Part shown: in pieces, positions 34,272 to 42,906 of the stretch
Numbering within the stretch: position 1 is the stretch's first letter
Layout: every line of letters begins with the position of its first letter
DNA from: Indioceanicola profundi
GTDB taxonomy: Bacteria > Pseudomonadota > Alphaproteobacteria > Azospirillales > Azospirillaceae
NCBI RefSeq assembly: GCF_003568845.1
Contig: NZ_CP030127.1
Location: forward strand, 589,501-653,500
Direction of reading: 5' to 3'
Length of the DNA: 64,000 bases
Position numbers and translations under genes: made by a program
Notes under the pieces: model-generated
The model's input: only the letters and a program-made list of their open reading frames with translations
Told to the model about the DNA's origin: nothing
The model's database searches: none

Positions 34272-35567
34272 ATGAGCATCTTCAGCGCGATGAATTCCGG
34301 GGTCAGCGGGCTGGCGGCGCAGAGTGCCAAGTTCGGCGCCATCTCTGACAACATCTCCAACTCATCAACGGTGGGGTACAAGCGAACGGGCGTGCAGTTC
34401 TCCACGCTGGTGACGACCAGCAGCACGCCCGGCAGTTACTCCGCCGGCGGCGTCATGGCCGATCTGCGCACCGAGGTGTCGCGCCAGGGCATCGTGACCA
34501 GCTCCTTGTCCTCCACGGATATGGCTATTTCCGGCCGCGGCTTCTTCGTCGTGAATACGAAGGCGAACGGGGAGGACAGCAATTTCCAGCTCACCCGCTC
34601 CGGCAGCTTCCGCGTCGACGAGAATGGAAATCTGCGGAACACCGCGGGCCATTACCTGCAGGGCTGGCGGCTGAACGAGCAGGGAGAGGTTGCGGGTGGT
34701 GAGCCCTCGCGCACCAGCTTCGGGACGCTGGAAACGGTTAATCTGTCCAGCATCACCGGGCTTGTGAAGCCGACGAGCGAGATCGACTTTGCTGCCAATC
34801 TCCCCGCCAATCGGACTGGCCCGACCGGAACGGGGGGAAGCTTCTCCACCTCTGTCGACTATTTCACCCGCCTCGGTTTCACAAGCCGGGTCACGCTGGA
34901 GTGGGAGCCGTCAACGGCCAGCGCCAACCAGTGGACGCTGCGGATGCGGGACGTGAACGGGGCGAATATCGGCGAGGTGAATCTGCAGTTCGCCGATGGC
35001 AGCGGCAGCGTTCCGGCCGGCACGCTGGAGACGATCAGCGCTGGCGCTGTTCCGCCGGCGGCCGTCGATGCGGCGGACGGCAGCATGACCATCACCGTGG
35101 ACGGCCAGCCGATCACGGTGAATTTCGGGCGCACGGGCGAGACGGGTGGCCTCACCCAGTGGGGTGACCAGTATGTGCCGACCAAGATCAACAAGGACGG
35201 CGCCGGCTACGCTCCGCTGGAGCGGGTGGAGGTCGGTGACGATGGCGTCATGACCGCCGTCTATCGTAACGGGCTGCGTCAAGCGGTCTACCGCATTCCC
35301 ATGGCCGATGTGACCAATCCGGACGGGCTTCGCCGGATGGACGGCAACGCCTTCCAGATCAGCCGCGAGTCCGGCGACATCTATCTCTGGGATGCCGGTA
35401 CCGGCACGGCCGGAACGGTCAATGGCGGGGCGTTGGAAGCTTCCAACGTCGATATCGCCGAGGAACTGACCAGCATTATTGAGACGCAGCGGGCCTACTC
35501 GTCCAACGCCAAGATCATCCAGACCGCAGACGAGATGCTGGACGAGGTCACGCGGCTGATGCGCTGA
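34272..35567 (+). CDS. flgE: Flagellar hook protein FlgE
   Basis: This 431-aa hook subunit begins MSIFSAMNSGVSGLAAQSAK, followed by SDNISNSSTVGYKRTGVQFS. The C-terminal helix has ASNVDIAEELTSIIETQRAY and ends DEVTRLMR. The start was moved 53 codons in from the longest frame, because the family begins there and GGAG lies 10 bases upstream. It is first of the flgE-flgK-flgL unit, which ends at the strong hairpin at 38186-38238. Confidence 0.97.
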   Translation: MSIFSAMNSGVSGLAAQSAKFGAISDNISNSSTVGYKRTGVQFSTLVTTSSTPGSYSAGGVMADLRTEVSRQGIVTSSLSSTDMAISGRGFFVVNTKANGEDSNFQLTRSGSFRVDENGNLRNTAGHYLQGWRLNEQGEVAGGEPSRTSFGTLETVNLSSITGLVKPTSEIDFAANLPANRTGPTGTGGSFSTSVDYFTRLGFTSRVTLEWEPSTASANQWTLRMRDVNGANIGEVNLQFADGSGSVPAGTLETISAGAVPPAAVDAADGSMTITVDGQPITVNFGRTGETGGLTQWGDQYVPTKINKDGAGYAPLERVEVGDDGVMTAVYRNGLRQAVYRIPMADVTNPDGLRRMDGNAFQISRESGDIYLWDAGTGTAGTVNGGALEASNVDIAEELTSIIETQRAYSSNAKIIQTADEMLDEVTRLMR

Positions 35568-35631
35568 GGCCAACCGGCCTCTTCCGCCCCGCCACCCTGT
35601 TCCGCCTCTCCATTTCTGGAAGGTCTGAGTC

Positions 35632-37116
35632 ATGACCATTGGTCTCGCCCTGCAGACGGCGCTGACCGGGCTGCGTGCGAATCAGCAGCGCTCGGCGATC
35701 CTGTCGCGCAACATCGCCAACGCCACCACTCCGGGCTACACCCGCAAAGAGGCCGTGCTCGCCTCCCTCACCGTCGGCGGCGAGGGCAGGGGCGTAGAGG
35801 TGCGCGATATCCGCCGCAGTGTCGATACGGGGCTGGCGCGCGAGGTGCGAACCCAGACCAGCACCCAGATGAGCCTAGCGGTCAGGGCGGAGTCGCTGGC
35901 CGCCTATACGCAGGCCGTCGGCCAGCCGGAGGAGGAGCGCAGCCTGTCGTCCGCCCTTGCAGGGCTGGAGCAAGCCTTCCTGCGATTGGAGGAGTTGCCC
36001 GAGAGCCCGACCCAGCAGCGGGCCGTCGTTGACGCAGCCACGGTTCTCGTCCAGCGGCTGAATGCCGCCGACGCCAAGGTGGCAGAGGTACGGCAGCAGG
36101 CAGATGCCGACATCGGCGATGCGGTGGCGGAGGTGAACCAAGCCCTGAAGCAGCTGGAGGCCCTGAACCGTCAGGTGGCAATCCGCACTGGCACCGGGCA
36201 GGATGCCACCGAACTGCAGGACCAACGCGACCGTCTGCTGGACACGATCTCGGAGCATATCGGGATCAACTACTTCACCCGAGATGCGGGCGAGGTGGTT
36301 GTGATGACCACCGGGGGGGCCACGCTGCTGGATGGGCGGGCGCGGGAACTGGAATTCTATCACACGGCCGTAATCGGGTCGGAGGCCACATATCCCGGCG
36401 GTCTTTCCGGCTTGAGAATCGACGGGATAGACATGGCGCCGGGCAGCGGATACCCGAATTCCGTGTCCGGCGGCCGCATCGAGGGGCTGTTCGCGGTACG
36501 CGACCAGCTCATGCCGCAGGTTCAGCGGCAGATCGACGAGGTTGCGAGCGTGCTTGCCGACCGGTTCCAGGCCGCCGATTCCAGCATCGCTGGCAGTGGA
36601 CTCGGCGATACGGGCCTGTTCACCGACAATGGCAGCCGCCACTACCGAACGCCTCCCTTCGATCCTGCCTCTCCCGGGCCGGCTGGTCTGGCCGGGCGAA
36701 TTCGGGTCAACGATATGGTCCGGATCGACGCTGGCGGCGATCCTGCCCTTGTCCGCACCGGACTGCACGGTGGCGGCGGGGATGTCGGCAATACCGCGCA
36801 GATCAAGGCTTTCCTGGGCGTCTTTTCGGAGACGGTCGGGTTCAGCACCGGCGCCGGCCTGATGCCGTCAGGGACGATCAAGACCTTCACCTCCGCCGCA
36901 ATCAGCCAGCAGCACATGATGCGGGCGAGTGCCGAGACGGATGCCAAGGCGCAAGGCCTGCTCGTCGAGACGGTGCAGGCCAGCCGGGAAGCCCGCGAGG
37001 GCGTGAACATCGACGAGGAGCTGCAGGAGTTGATCGTCCTCGAGCGGGGCTATGCCGCGTCCGCCCAGGTGATCCAGGCTGCGGCCCGCATGCTCGACAA
37101 GCTGTTGGAGATCTGA
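35632..37116 (+). CDS. flgK: Flagellar hook-associated protein 1 FlgK
   Basis: This 494-aa hook-filament junction protein begins MTIGLALQTALTGLRANQQR and has the rod/hook motif SRNIANATTPGYTRKEAVLA. The middle is the variable domain. The C-terminal helix is VNIDEELQELIVLERGYAAS, then AARMLDKLLEI. It sits 64 bases after flgE and 4 before flgL. Confidence 0.95.
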   Translation: MTIGLALQTALTGLRANQQRSAILSRNIANATTPGYTRKEAVLASLTVGGEGRGVEVRDIRRSVDTGLAREVRTQTSTQMSLAVRAESLAAYTQAVGQPEEERSLSSALAGLEQAFLRLEELPESPTQQRAVVDAATVLVQRLNAADAKVAEVRQQADADIGDAVAEVNQALKQLEALNRQVAIRTGTGQDATELQDQRDRLLDTISEHIGINYFTRDAGEVVVMTTGGATLLDGRARELEFYHTAVIGSEATYPGGLSGLRIDGIDMAPGSGYPNSVSGGRIEGLFAVRDQLMPQVQRQIDEVASVLADRFQAADSSIAGSGLGDTGLFTDNGSRHYRTPPFDPASPGPAGLAGRIRVNDMVRIDAGGDPALVRTGLHGGGGDVGNTAQIKAFLGVFSETVGFSTGAGLMPSGTIKTFTSAAISQQHMMRASAETDAKAQGLLVETVQASREAREGVNIDEELQELIVLERGYAASAQVIQAAARMLDKLLEI

Positions 37117-37120
37117 AGCG

Positions 37121-38179
37121 ATGACTGTGCCTACCGTCTCTACCCTGTCGCTGGCGCGGCAGACCCGGAACGGCATCCGTCTGATGCAAGTGGAAATGTC
37201 CATGCGTCAGCAGGAGCTGTCCACCGGCCGCAAGATTGATGTCGCCGGCGCCATCGGCAGCCGGACCGCCTCTCTGGTCGATCTGCGCAATGCGCGCAAC
37301 GAGATCGTCGAATACCAGACCTCCATCCAGACCCAGGCGTCCCGCCTCACCACGATGCAGAAAGCGGTCGAGGAGGTGCGGGCGGCAGTCACCAAGGTCC
37401 GCGACCTGGCGCTGGGCGTGTCCGGCTCCGGCAGCGGACCTGCGGCCGGGGCTATCGACGAGGCGGCTCGCGATGCGCTGCAAGTCGTCCAGTCCATGCT
37501 GAATACCAGCCAGTCAGGACGTTTCCTGTTCGCTGGCACGCGCTTCGACCAGAAGCCGGTCCAGCCGCAGGACGAGGTGGGGCCGAGCGGGCTGTCGCCG
37601 GCCCAGGCCGTCGCACAGACGATCAGCGGCTTTCCCGCTCTCACGGACGCCGCATCGGTCGACGCCATGATCGACGGGCCGGGCGGTCTGTCGGCCATGT
37701 TCAACGATGTCGATCCCACCGATCCGGCCAGCTTCTCCAACACTTTCTTCCATGGCTCCACCACCTATGTCGTGGGCCGTGCAGGAAATGAAATGCCCGT
37801 GACCTACCGCGTGACCGCCGGTGATCAGGCGATCCGCGACCTGATGCAGGGGCTGTACATGCTTGCGGCCGTGCCGGATGATTCCGTGCCGACGGGCGCT
37901 TATAAGCGGGTTGCGGAGCGAGGCTGGCAGCAACTCACCGGGGCCCTGGACCAGCTGGTCGAAATGCAGGGCGTGCTGGGGCTGGAGGAGGAGGCGGTCG
38001 ACCGCGCCGAACGCCAGTATGAGGTGCAGAAGACCCTCGTCTCCACCCAGATCGTCAGGCTGGAGGAGGCGGACCCTCAGGAAACCGCACTGCGACTGAA
38101 TACGCTTCAGACCCAGCTCGAGGCGAGCTTCGCCGTGACCAGCCGGATAAGCACCTTGTCGCTGGTCAATTTCCTCTGA
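37121..38179 (+). CDS. flgL: Flagellar hook-associated protein 3 FlgL
   Basis: This 352-aa second junction protein is flagellin-like at both ends: RQTRNGIRLMQVEMSMRQQE with LSTGRKIDVAGAIGSRTASL at the start, and LQTQLEASFAVTSRISTLSL ending VNFL. QSGRFLFAGTRFDQKPVQ is the usual FlgL/FlaN hallmark. It is last in the hook unit; the terminator begins 7 bases after the stop. Confidence 0.95.
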   Translation: MTVPTVSTLSLARQTRNGIRLMQVEMSMRQQELSTGRKIDVAGAIGSRTASLVDLRNARNEIVEYQTSIQTQASRLTTMQKAVEEVRAAVTKVRDLALGVSGSGSGPAAGAIDEAARDALQVVQSMLNTSQSGRFLFAGTRFDQKPVQPQDEVGPSGLSPAQAVAQTISGFPALTDAASVDAMIDGPGGLSAMFNDVDPTDPASFSNTFFHGSTTYVVGRAGNEMPVTYRVTAGDQAIRDLMQGLYMLAAVPDDSVPTGAYKRVAERGWQQLTGALDQLVEMQGVLGLEEEAVDRAERQYEVQKTLVSTQIVRLEEADPQETALRLNTLQTQLEASFAVTSRISTLSLVNFL

Positions 38180-38185
38180 CAATCC

Positions 38186-38238
38186 GGGACGGCTGCACCT
38201 CTGCCGGGCTGCAGGCCGGGCAGAGGTGCAGCCGTCCC
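38186..38238 (+). terminator. Very strong hairpin after flgL
   Basis: A perfect 20-bp stem (left arm 38186-38205, GGGACGGCTGCACCTCTGCC) pairs with 38219-38238 around a 13-base loop. No T tract follows. It ends the flgE-flgK-flgL unit, or acts as a 3' stabiliser. Confidence 0.8.
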
Positions 38239-38309
38239 ATATCCAAACCGTGATTGGCGGCCAGGGCTGGAAAAAAATCAGCGGAGAACCTGGCCGGTTC
38301 AGGACAGCC

Positions 38310-38349
38310 TTAAGCCCGGGACGCGGTCCAGCCGCATGCCCGGGCTCAA
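38310..38349. terminator. Hairpin after the CtrA/FtcR-like gene
   Basis: TTAAGCCCGGG (38310-38320) pairs with CCCGGGCTCAA (38339-38349) with one mismatch, with a small inner GCGG/CCGC stem. It lies just past the stop of the minus-strand regulator and can serve both directions. Confidence 0.55.
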
Positions 38350-38390
38350 TTGTCGAGAGCTTCTGAAACGGAGGGAGAAGCCGGCGCTGG

Positions 38391-39140
38391 CTATGCCGTC
38401 GCAGCCATCTCCATGGCCATGGGACGCGGCCGGGGCGCCGGCAGGTCGTCATCCGCGGCCTCGGGCGCCTCGAACTTGTAACCGCGGCCATAGACGGTCT
38501 CGATATAGCGATCGCCGTTGGTGGCTTCGGCGATCTTCTTCCGCAGTTTGCAGATGTAGACGTCGATCACTTTGTCCAGGGGATCGGAACCGGAGAGGCT
38601 GTACACGGCCTCGTAGATCTTTTCCTTGGAGATTACCCGGCCGACATTCAGGGCCAGCACGCTGAAGATCGCATGCTCCCGATGGCTGAGCCGCAGACGG
38701 CGTCCATCCACCGCCGGGTCGCGCCCGTCGAGGTAGACGGTGAGGCGGCCAACCTGCAACTCTGGAGAGCTGTGGCCGTGGGAGCGCCGACGGACAGCGT
38801 GCAGCCGCGCCTCGATCTCCTGGGCATTCACCGGCTTCACCAGCACATCGTCCGCACCAGCGCGCAGGTGGGTGATTGTCGTAGCGACGCAACGCCGCTC
38901 AAGCAAGCTGGTCAGGATCGTCTGTCCCACCGTCCGGCGCAGCCGGCCGATCAGGTTATCCGGGTTGGTGACGTCTCCGACAAGGATTGCGTCGTAATCG
39001 TCGAAGCCGTGCGCTCCGTCCTGGAGCAGGCCCTCCGCATCCAATTCCCGGGCGACCTCGCAACGCAGGTTTGCCCGCTCGATCGTGCGGGCGACGGCTC
39101 CGGCGACAGTCTGATCGTTCTCAATCAGCAGAACGCGCAT
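38391..39140 (-). CDS. CtrA/FtcR(Rem)-type OmpR-family regulator
   Basis: This 249-aa protein has an N-terminal receiver and a winged-helix DNA-binding domain. The C-terminal half closely follows CtrA: RRRSHGHSSPELQVGRLTVY, VIDVYICKLRKKIAEATNGD, then IETVYGRGYKFE. The receiver is atypical. The acidic pocket reads LIENDQ (E7, N8, D9). The acceptor strand YDAILVGDVTNPD has an extra residue, leaving D56 as the only candidate. K102 is kept. The start at 39140 has GGAG six bases upstream; upstream ATGs add 4 or 16 codons. CtrA, and FtcR/Rem in rhizobia and Brucella, activate flagellar genes. Its place between flgL and flgI, amid TTAA-N7 boxes, suggests it controls this cluster. It is likely a paralog, not the cell-cycle CtrA itself. 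Confidence 0.82.
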   Translation of the reverse strand: MRVLLIENDQTVAGAVARTIERANLRCEVARELDAEGLLQDGAHGFDDYDAILVGDVTNPDNLIGRLRRTVGQTILTSLLERRCVATTITHLRAGADDVLVKPVNAQEIEARLHAVRRRSHGHSSPELQVGRLTVYLDGRDPAVDGRRLRLSHREHAIFSVLALNVGRVISKEKIYEAVYSLSGSDPLDKVIDVYICKLRKKIAEATNGDRYIETVYGRGYKFEAPEAADDDLPAPRPRPMAMEMAATA

Positions 39141-39324
39141 GCCATTCTCCATGGTTACAGCGTCGGGCCGGAGCCGGGACGCAGCCAAACTTGATAAAAT
39201 TGATGTGATCTTCTATGGTACTTAGAGGCGACAAATAGAGACTACGCAATCAGGGTAGCCCGTCAAGAAAATACTACTTTCGCGTTGCAAGTAAAAATGC
39301 ATAAAAATTGAGGAAAAGCGGGCC

Positions 39325-39341
39325 GAAAACTTGCTTTAACC
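39325..39341 (+). promoter_or_regulatory. CtrA-like box before flgI
   Basis: GAAA-ACTTGCT-TTAACC, the same frame as the motA box. CCATAC lies 8 bases past the TTAA (39348-39353), where a -10 element would be expected. Confidence 0.5.
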
Positions 39342-39391
39342 TCGCCTCCATACTCTCCGGTTGAGCCGCACCGAATCTCCGGGGAATCCGC

Positions 39392-40519
39392 ATGGCGAAC
39401 CGTTTCCTTGTCCGGCTGGCTGCGACAGGCCTTGCTGTCCTGCTGCCGGCCATGATCGCATTTCCTTCCGGCGCACAGACCCGCATCAAGGATCTGGTGG
39501 AAGTGGAAGGCGTGCGAGCGAACCAACTTCTCGGCTACGGTCTGGTTGTGGGACTGAAGGGGAGCGGCGACCGCCTGCAGAACTCGCCCTTCACGCAGCA
39601 GAGCCTCGAAGGGATGCTGGAGCGGTTGGGGGTCAATATCACCGGCCTCAATGTCCGGACGCGGAATATCGCGGCCGTCATGGTCACGGCGGAGCTGCCG
39701 CCCTTTCCTCGCCAGGGAAGCCGCCTGGACGTTTCCATCTCCACCATGGGCGACGCCACAAGCCTGCAAGGCGGCAATCTCGTTGCGACGCCGCTGATGG
39801 GAGCGGACGGCAGGATCTATGCAGTGGCGCAGGGGCCTGTTGCCATAAGCGGCTTCGATGTGCAGGGACAGGCGGCCAGCGTAACCAAGGGCGTGCCCAC
39901 CTCCGGCCGTATCGCCAACGGCGCCATCGTGGAGCGGGAGGTTGATTTCGCGCTCGACGATCTGCGCAGCGTGCGGCTGAGCCTGCGGTCGCCGGACTTC
40001 TCAACGGCAACCCGGATCGCCCAGGCGGTGAATACCGACCTTGGCGGATCGGTCGCGCGCGCCACAGATCCGACCACCGTGGAGATGACGGTGCCAGCCG
40101 CGTTCCAGGGAAATGTCGCCGCACTTGTTTCCAGGATAGAAACGCTTCAGGTCAGGCCCGACGCGCCGGCCAGGGTGGTGGTGGATGAGAAGTCCGGCAC
40201 CATTGTGATCGGCGAGAATGTGCGCATCAGCACCGTGGCCGTGGCGCAGGGCAATCTGACGGTACGGGTGGAGGAGACTCCGCAGGTGTCGCAACCCTCG
40301 CCCTTCGCCGAGCAAGGACAGACCGTCGTGGTGCCGCGCACCCAGATTACGGTCGACGAGGAGAGTGGGAACCGTCTGAACATCATCCAGGGCGGCGTAT
40401 CGCTTCAGGAACTGGTGAACGGGCTGAACCGTCTTGGCGCCGGCCCGCGCGACATCATCGCGATTCTTCAGGCCATCAAGGCCGCCGGCGCGCTGCACGC
40501 CGATCTTGAAGTCATGTGA
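39392..40519 (+). CDS. flgI: Flagellar P-ring protein FlgI
   Basis: This 375-aa periplasmic P-ring subunit has a Sec signal peptide ending near FPSGA-QT (about residue 29). The mature start TRIKDLVEVEGVRANQLLGY is diagnostic, as are GLVVGLKGSGD, NVRTRNIAAVMVTAELPPF and, near the end, LNIIQGGVSLQELVNGLNRL with GAGPRDIIAILQAIKAAGAL. It opens the flgI-flgJ-flgN unit. Confidence 0.97.
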   Translation: MANRFLVRLAATGLAVLLPAMIAFPSGAQTRIKDLVEVEGVRANQLLGYGLVVGLKGSGDRLQNSPFTQQSLEGMLERLGVNITGLNVRTRNIAAVMVTAELPPFPRQGSRLDVSISTMGDATSLQGGNLVATPLMGADGRIYAVAQGPVAISGFDVQGQAASVTKGVPTSGRIANGAIVEREVDFALDDLRSVRLSLRSPDFSTATRIAQAVNTDLGGSVARATDPTTVEMTVPAAFQGNVAALVSRIETLQVRPDAPARVVVDEKSGTIVIGENVRISTVAVAQGNLTVRVEETPQVSQPSPFAEQGQTVVVPRTQITVDEESGNRLNIIQGGVSLQELVNGLNRLGAGPRDIIAILQAIKAAGALHADLEVM

Positions 40520-40533
40520 GACGGAGGACCAGG

Positions 40534-40839
40534 ATGATCCAGCCGCCGACGGTGCCGCCCCTGGCGCTTTCCACCGCTACGCCCGCCCATTCCTTCGGCC
40601 TGAAGCCGGACGTGGCGGCGGCGAAGCAGTTCGAGGCGATGATGATCAGCCAGATGCTGCAATCCATGTTCGAGGGCGTGTCCACGGACGGGTTCTTCGG
40701 CGGCGGCTTCGCGGAGGAGAGTTTCCGCGGCCTCATGCTGGAGGCTGTGGGCAGCCAGATCGCGACGGGCCCCGGTCTCGGCATTGCCGAAAACGTCCAG
40801 TCGCAGATCGCGGCCTACATGGCCGCCAAGGAAGGGTGA
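40534..40839 (+). CDS. Rod-binding protein, FlgJ N-terminal type (CheL)
   Basis: This 101-aa protein is the rod-cap half of FlgJ without the muramidase half, a form called CheL in many alphaproteobacteria. AAAKQFEAMMISQMLQSMFE and GFAEESFRGLMLEAVGSQIA are typical. The start at 40534 follows GGAGG. The missing wall-cutting activity is probably supplied by the separate transglycosylase at 52030-52746. Five bases separate it from the next gene. Confidence 0.9.
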   Translation: MIQPPTVPPLALSTATPAHSFGLKPDVAAAKQFEAMMISQMLQSMFEGVSTDGFFGGGFAEESFRGLMLEAVGSQIATGPGLGIAENVQSQIAAYMAAKEG

Positions 40840-40844
40840 ATACC

Positions 40845-41360
40845 ATGGAGCTGGACACGCTGCCGCCGGATCTGCGGCTCAACCTGCGTGAGGCGTTCGA
40901 CGGGCTGGCCGATCTGCTGGATGAGGAAACTGAAAAACTGCCGCAGGCCAATGCGGAGGAGCTGGCGCTCTATGCCGAGGCCAAGCGCAGCCTGTTCGAA
41001 CAGCTCGCCATTCTATTGCGTGAGGCGAATGACCCGGCCAGGGCTGCCGCGGCGCCTGAGCCGGTGACGGCTACAGCCGCAGAGGATGCCGCGGCCGACA
41101 CTGATGAGGAGGGCGAGGCCGAAGAGAGCGAGCCTGACCCGGCCGATCCCGAGTGCGTGCGGACGGCGGCCCGTCGCCTCAAGGACCGGGTCGAGGTCAA
41201 CCGCCGCGGACTTCTTGCGGCCCAGGACGCCATAGCCGCCGTTGCCCGCCATGTGGGCAGGGCTGTGGAGCAGCAGCAGACCGACGGCGTCTACGCCCGC
41301 GGCGGCAGTGCGCCGCGCAGTGGGCAGGCCGGCTTCGGCCGGGTGGAGCATGAGCTTTAG
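40845..41360 (+). CDS. FlgN-like export chaperone
   Basis: This 171-aa protein is mostly helical, with a long acidic Glu/Asp/Ala insert at about residues 70-105. ECVRTAARRLKDRVEVNRRG and LLAAQDAIAAVARHVGRAVE resemble the FlgN coiled-coil that holds FlgK and FlgL before export. Its place after the flgJ-like gene is where flgN often lies. The sequence is divergent, so the call rests partly on context. Confidence 0.7.
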   Translation: MELDTLPPDLRLNLREAFDGLADLLDEETEKLPQANAEELALYAEAKRSLFEQLAILLREANDPARAAAAPEPVTATAAEDAAADTDEEGEAEESEPDPADPECVRTAARRLKDRVEVNRRGLLAAQDAIAAVARHVGRAVEQQQTDGVYARGGSAPRSGQAGFGRVEHEL

Positions 41361-41362
41361 AC

Positions 41363-41400
41363 GTTTCCAAAAGGAAACAAATTTTACCCCGGTTTAAACC
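41363..41400 (+). promoter_or_regulatory. Flagellin promoter region: GTTTCC dyad and TTAA box
   Basis: A perfect dyad GTTTCC-AAAA-GGAAAC (41363-41378) is followed three bases later by TTTTACCCCGGTTTAAACC (41382-41400), which contains TTTA-N7-TTAA. About 117 bases separate the box from the flagellin ATG. That leader can fold (GGGGC at 41430-41434 with GCCCC at 41446-41450), which would suit FlbT-type mRNA control. Confidence 0.6.
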
Positions 41401-41517
41401 CGGCGTGGGAGGATGGGTTCAGCTTCCAAGGGGCCGCAGCTTGTTGCCCCAGACCCCGACGAGGCAGCGGCGTCAGAAGGCGCTCCGACCGAAACCATCC
41501 ACGAAGGAATCAGAGAA

Positions 41518-42369
41518 ATGACCACGTCCATTCTCACCAACGTCGGCGCAATGGTGGCGCTGCAGACCCTGAACCGCACCACCAAGGATCTGGCGGTGGT
41601 CCAGGATCGCATCTCCACCGGCATGAAGGTGGCCACGGCCAAGGACAATTCGTCCTACTGGTCCATCGCCACCACCATGAAGTCCGACGTGTCCGCGCTC
41701 AAGGCGCTGAACGAGAACATCAACATCAACGCGGCCACCGTGCAGACGGCCCGTGTCGGTGCTGAGAACATCCAGAAGCTGATGAGCCAGGTGAAGGACC
41801 AGCTCTCGCTCGCCACCTCCGCCTCGGTCGATCACACCAAGATCGGCGAAGAGCTGGACAGCTTGGCTGCGCAGATCCAGAACACGATGGATGCCGCCAG
41901 CTACAATGGCGAGAACCTGCTGAACAACACCGACGTCCGTACGCTGACCGTCTCCATCAACCGCAGCGGTGCTGGCATCACGGCGGTGGAGGACGAGGTT
42001 GCCGGCCAGGACATGACGGCTGTGCAGACCTTCGTGGCCGGCCTGTCCGCCGCCATCACCGGCGGCGCCGACGGTTCCGCCAACGCGGCGTCCGCGCAGA
42101 CCCAGCTCCTGGCGCTCGAAGCGCATATGGAGACCGTCATCACCGCGGCGGCCGAGTTCGGTAACGTCGGCAAGCGGCTTGAGCTGCAGGCCGACTTCAC
42201 CAGCAAGCTGGTGGACAGCCTCAACCAGGGCATCGGTACCCTGGTGGACGCGAACCTGAACGAGGAGTCGGCACGTCTTCAGGCCCTGCAGGTCCAGCAG
42301 CAGCTGGGCATCCAGGCCCTGTCGATCGCCAACGGCGCTCCGCAGAACATCCTGGCGCTGTTCCGCTGA
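41518..42369 (+). CDS. Flagellin
   Basis: This 283-aa filament protein is short, as is usual in alphaproteobacteria. Conserved ends: ALQTLNRTTKDLAVVQDRIS and TGMKVATAKDNSSYWSIATT at the N-terminus; QALQVQQQLGIQALSIANGA and PQNILALFR at the C-terminus. The central variable domain is small. The start at 41518 begins MTTSILTNVGAM. It is transcribed from its own promoter, with a strong terminator after it, and is followed by flaF and flbT. It is the only flagellin in the window. Confidence 0.97.
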   Translation: MTTSILTNVGAMVALQTLNRTTKDLAVVQDRISTGMKVATAKDNSSYWSIATTMKSDVSALKALNENININAATVQTARVGAENIQKLMSQVKDQLSLATSASVDHTKIGEELDSLAAQIQNTMDAASYNGENLLNNTDVRTLTVSINRSGAGITAVEDEVAGQDMTAVQTFVAGLSAAITGGADGSANAASAQTQLLALEAHMETVITAAAEFGNVGKRLELQADFTSKLVDSLNQGIGTLVDANLNEESARLQALQVQQQLGIQALSIANGAPQNILALFR

Positions 42370-42394
42370 TCGCACGGCCTCGCGCAAGTGACTG

Positions 42395-42420
42395 GGGCCG
42401 CCCGCAAGGGCGGCCCTTTT
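42395..42420 (+). terminator. Rho-independent terminator after flagellin
   Basis: GGGCCGCCC-GCAA-GGGCGGCCC followed by TTTT: a 9-bp perfect stem with a stable tetraloop. Confidence 0.92.
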
Positions 42421-42446
42421 CCATTGGTGGTTCGGGAGATGTCGGC

Positions 42447-42494
42447 GTATCCGAATGGAAACGTTTTATCGCCGTTTAATCCGCCCTTGCTAGC
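42447..42494 (+). promoter_or_regulatory. flaF promoter region: dyad, TTAA box, TTGCTAGC
   Basis: GTATCC-GAAT-GGAAAC (42447-42462) lies one base before TTTTATCGCCGTTTAATCC (42464-42482), which holds TTTA-N7-TTAA. TTGCTAGC follows 7 bases past the TTAA. The order dyad-then-box matches flagellin; the TTGCTA element matches flgE. Confidence 0.58.
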
Positions 42495-42532
42495 GTTGGA
42501 AAAGGGAACAGCGCCAGAGGGATAGAGCCGCC

Positions 42533-42889
42533 ATGAGCGTCGCCGCCTACCGCCAGTCCATGCGCGACACGATCAGTCCGCGCGAGCTGGAAAGCCGAGT
42601 CTTCGCGCAGGTCACGGCAGAGCTGGAGGGATGCGTCGCCGGCACCGACCGCTTCGCGGTGATCCGCGCGGTGGATCGGAACCGCCGCCTCTGGGGCGCT
42701 CTCGTCGCCGATCTGGCCGAAGGCGAGAACCTGTTGCCGGACCAGCTCAAGGCCGGGCTGGTGTCTCTGGGGCTGTGGGTGAACCGCTATAGCGGCCAGG
42801 TGCTTGCCGACGGCTCCCCACTGGCGCCGCTGATCGATGTGAACCGAACGGTGATGAAGGGCTTGGCTGCGCCTCTGGCGGCCGGCTGA
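42533..42889 (+). CDS. flaF: Flagellar biosynthesis regulator FlaF
   Basis: This 118-aa alphaproteobacterial flagellin regulator is needed for flagellin production and acts with FlbT. SPRELESRVFAQVTAELEGC and NRRLWGALVADLAEGENLLP match the family. Seventeen bases separate it from flbT, and both lie directly behind the flagellin gene in the usual order. Confidence 0.93.
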   Translation: MSVAAYRQSMRDTISPRELESRVFAQVTAELEGCVAGTDRFAVIRAVDRNRRLWGALVADLAEGENLLPDQLKAGLVSLGLWVNRYSGQVLADGSPLAPLIDVNRTVMKGLAAPLAAG

Positions 42890-42906
42890 GGAGAACGGAG
42901 CGTGCC

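Noticed and set aside
42464-42494. Possible sigma-54 promoter because of TTGC at the flaF and flgE boxes
   Set aside because: The required GG about 10 bases before the GC is missing at both; the TTAA-N7-TTAA pattern explains the sites better.
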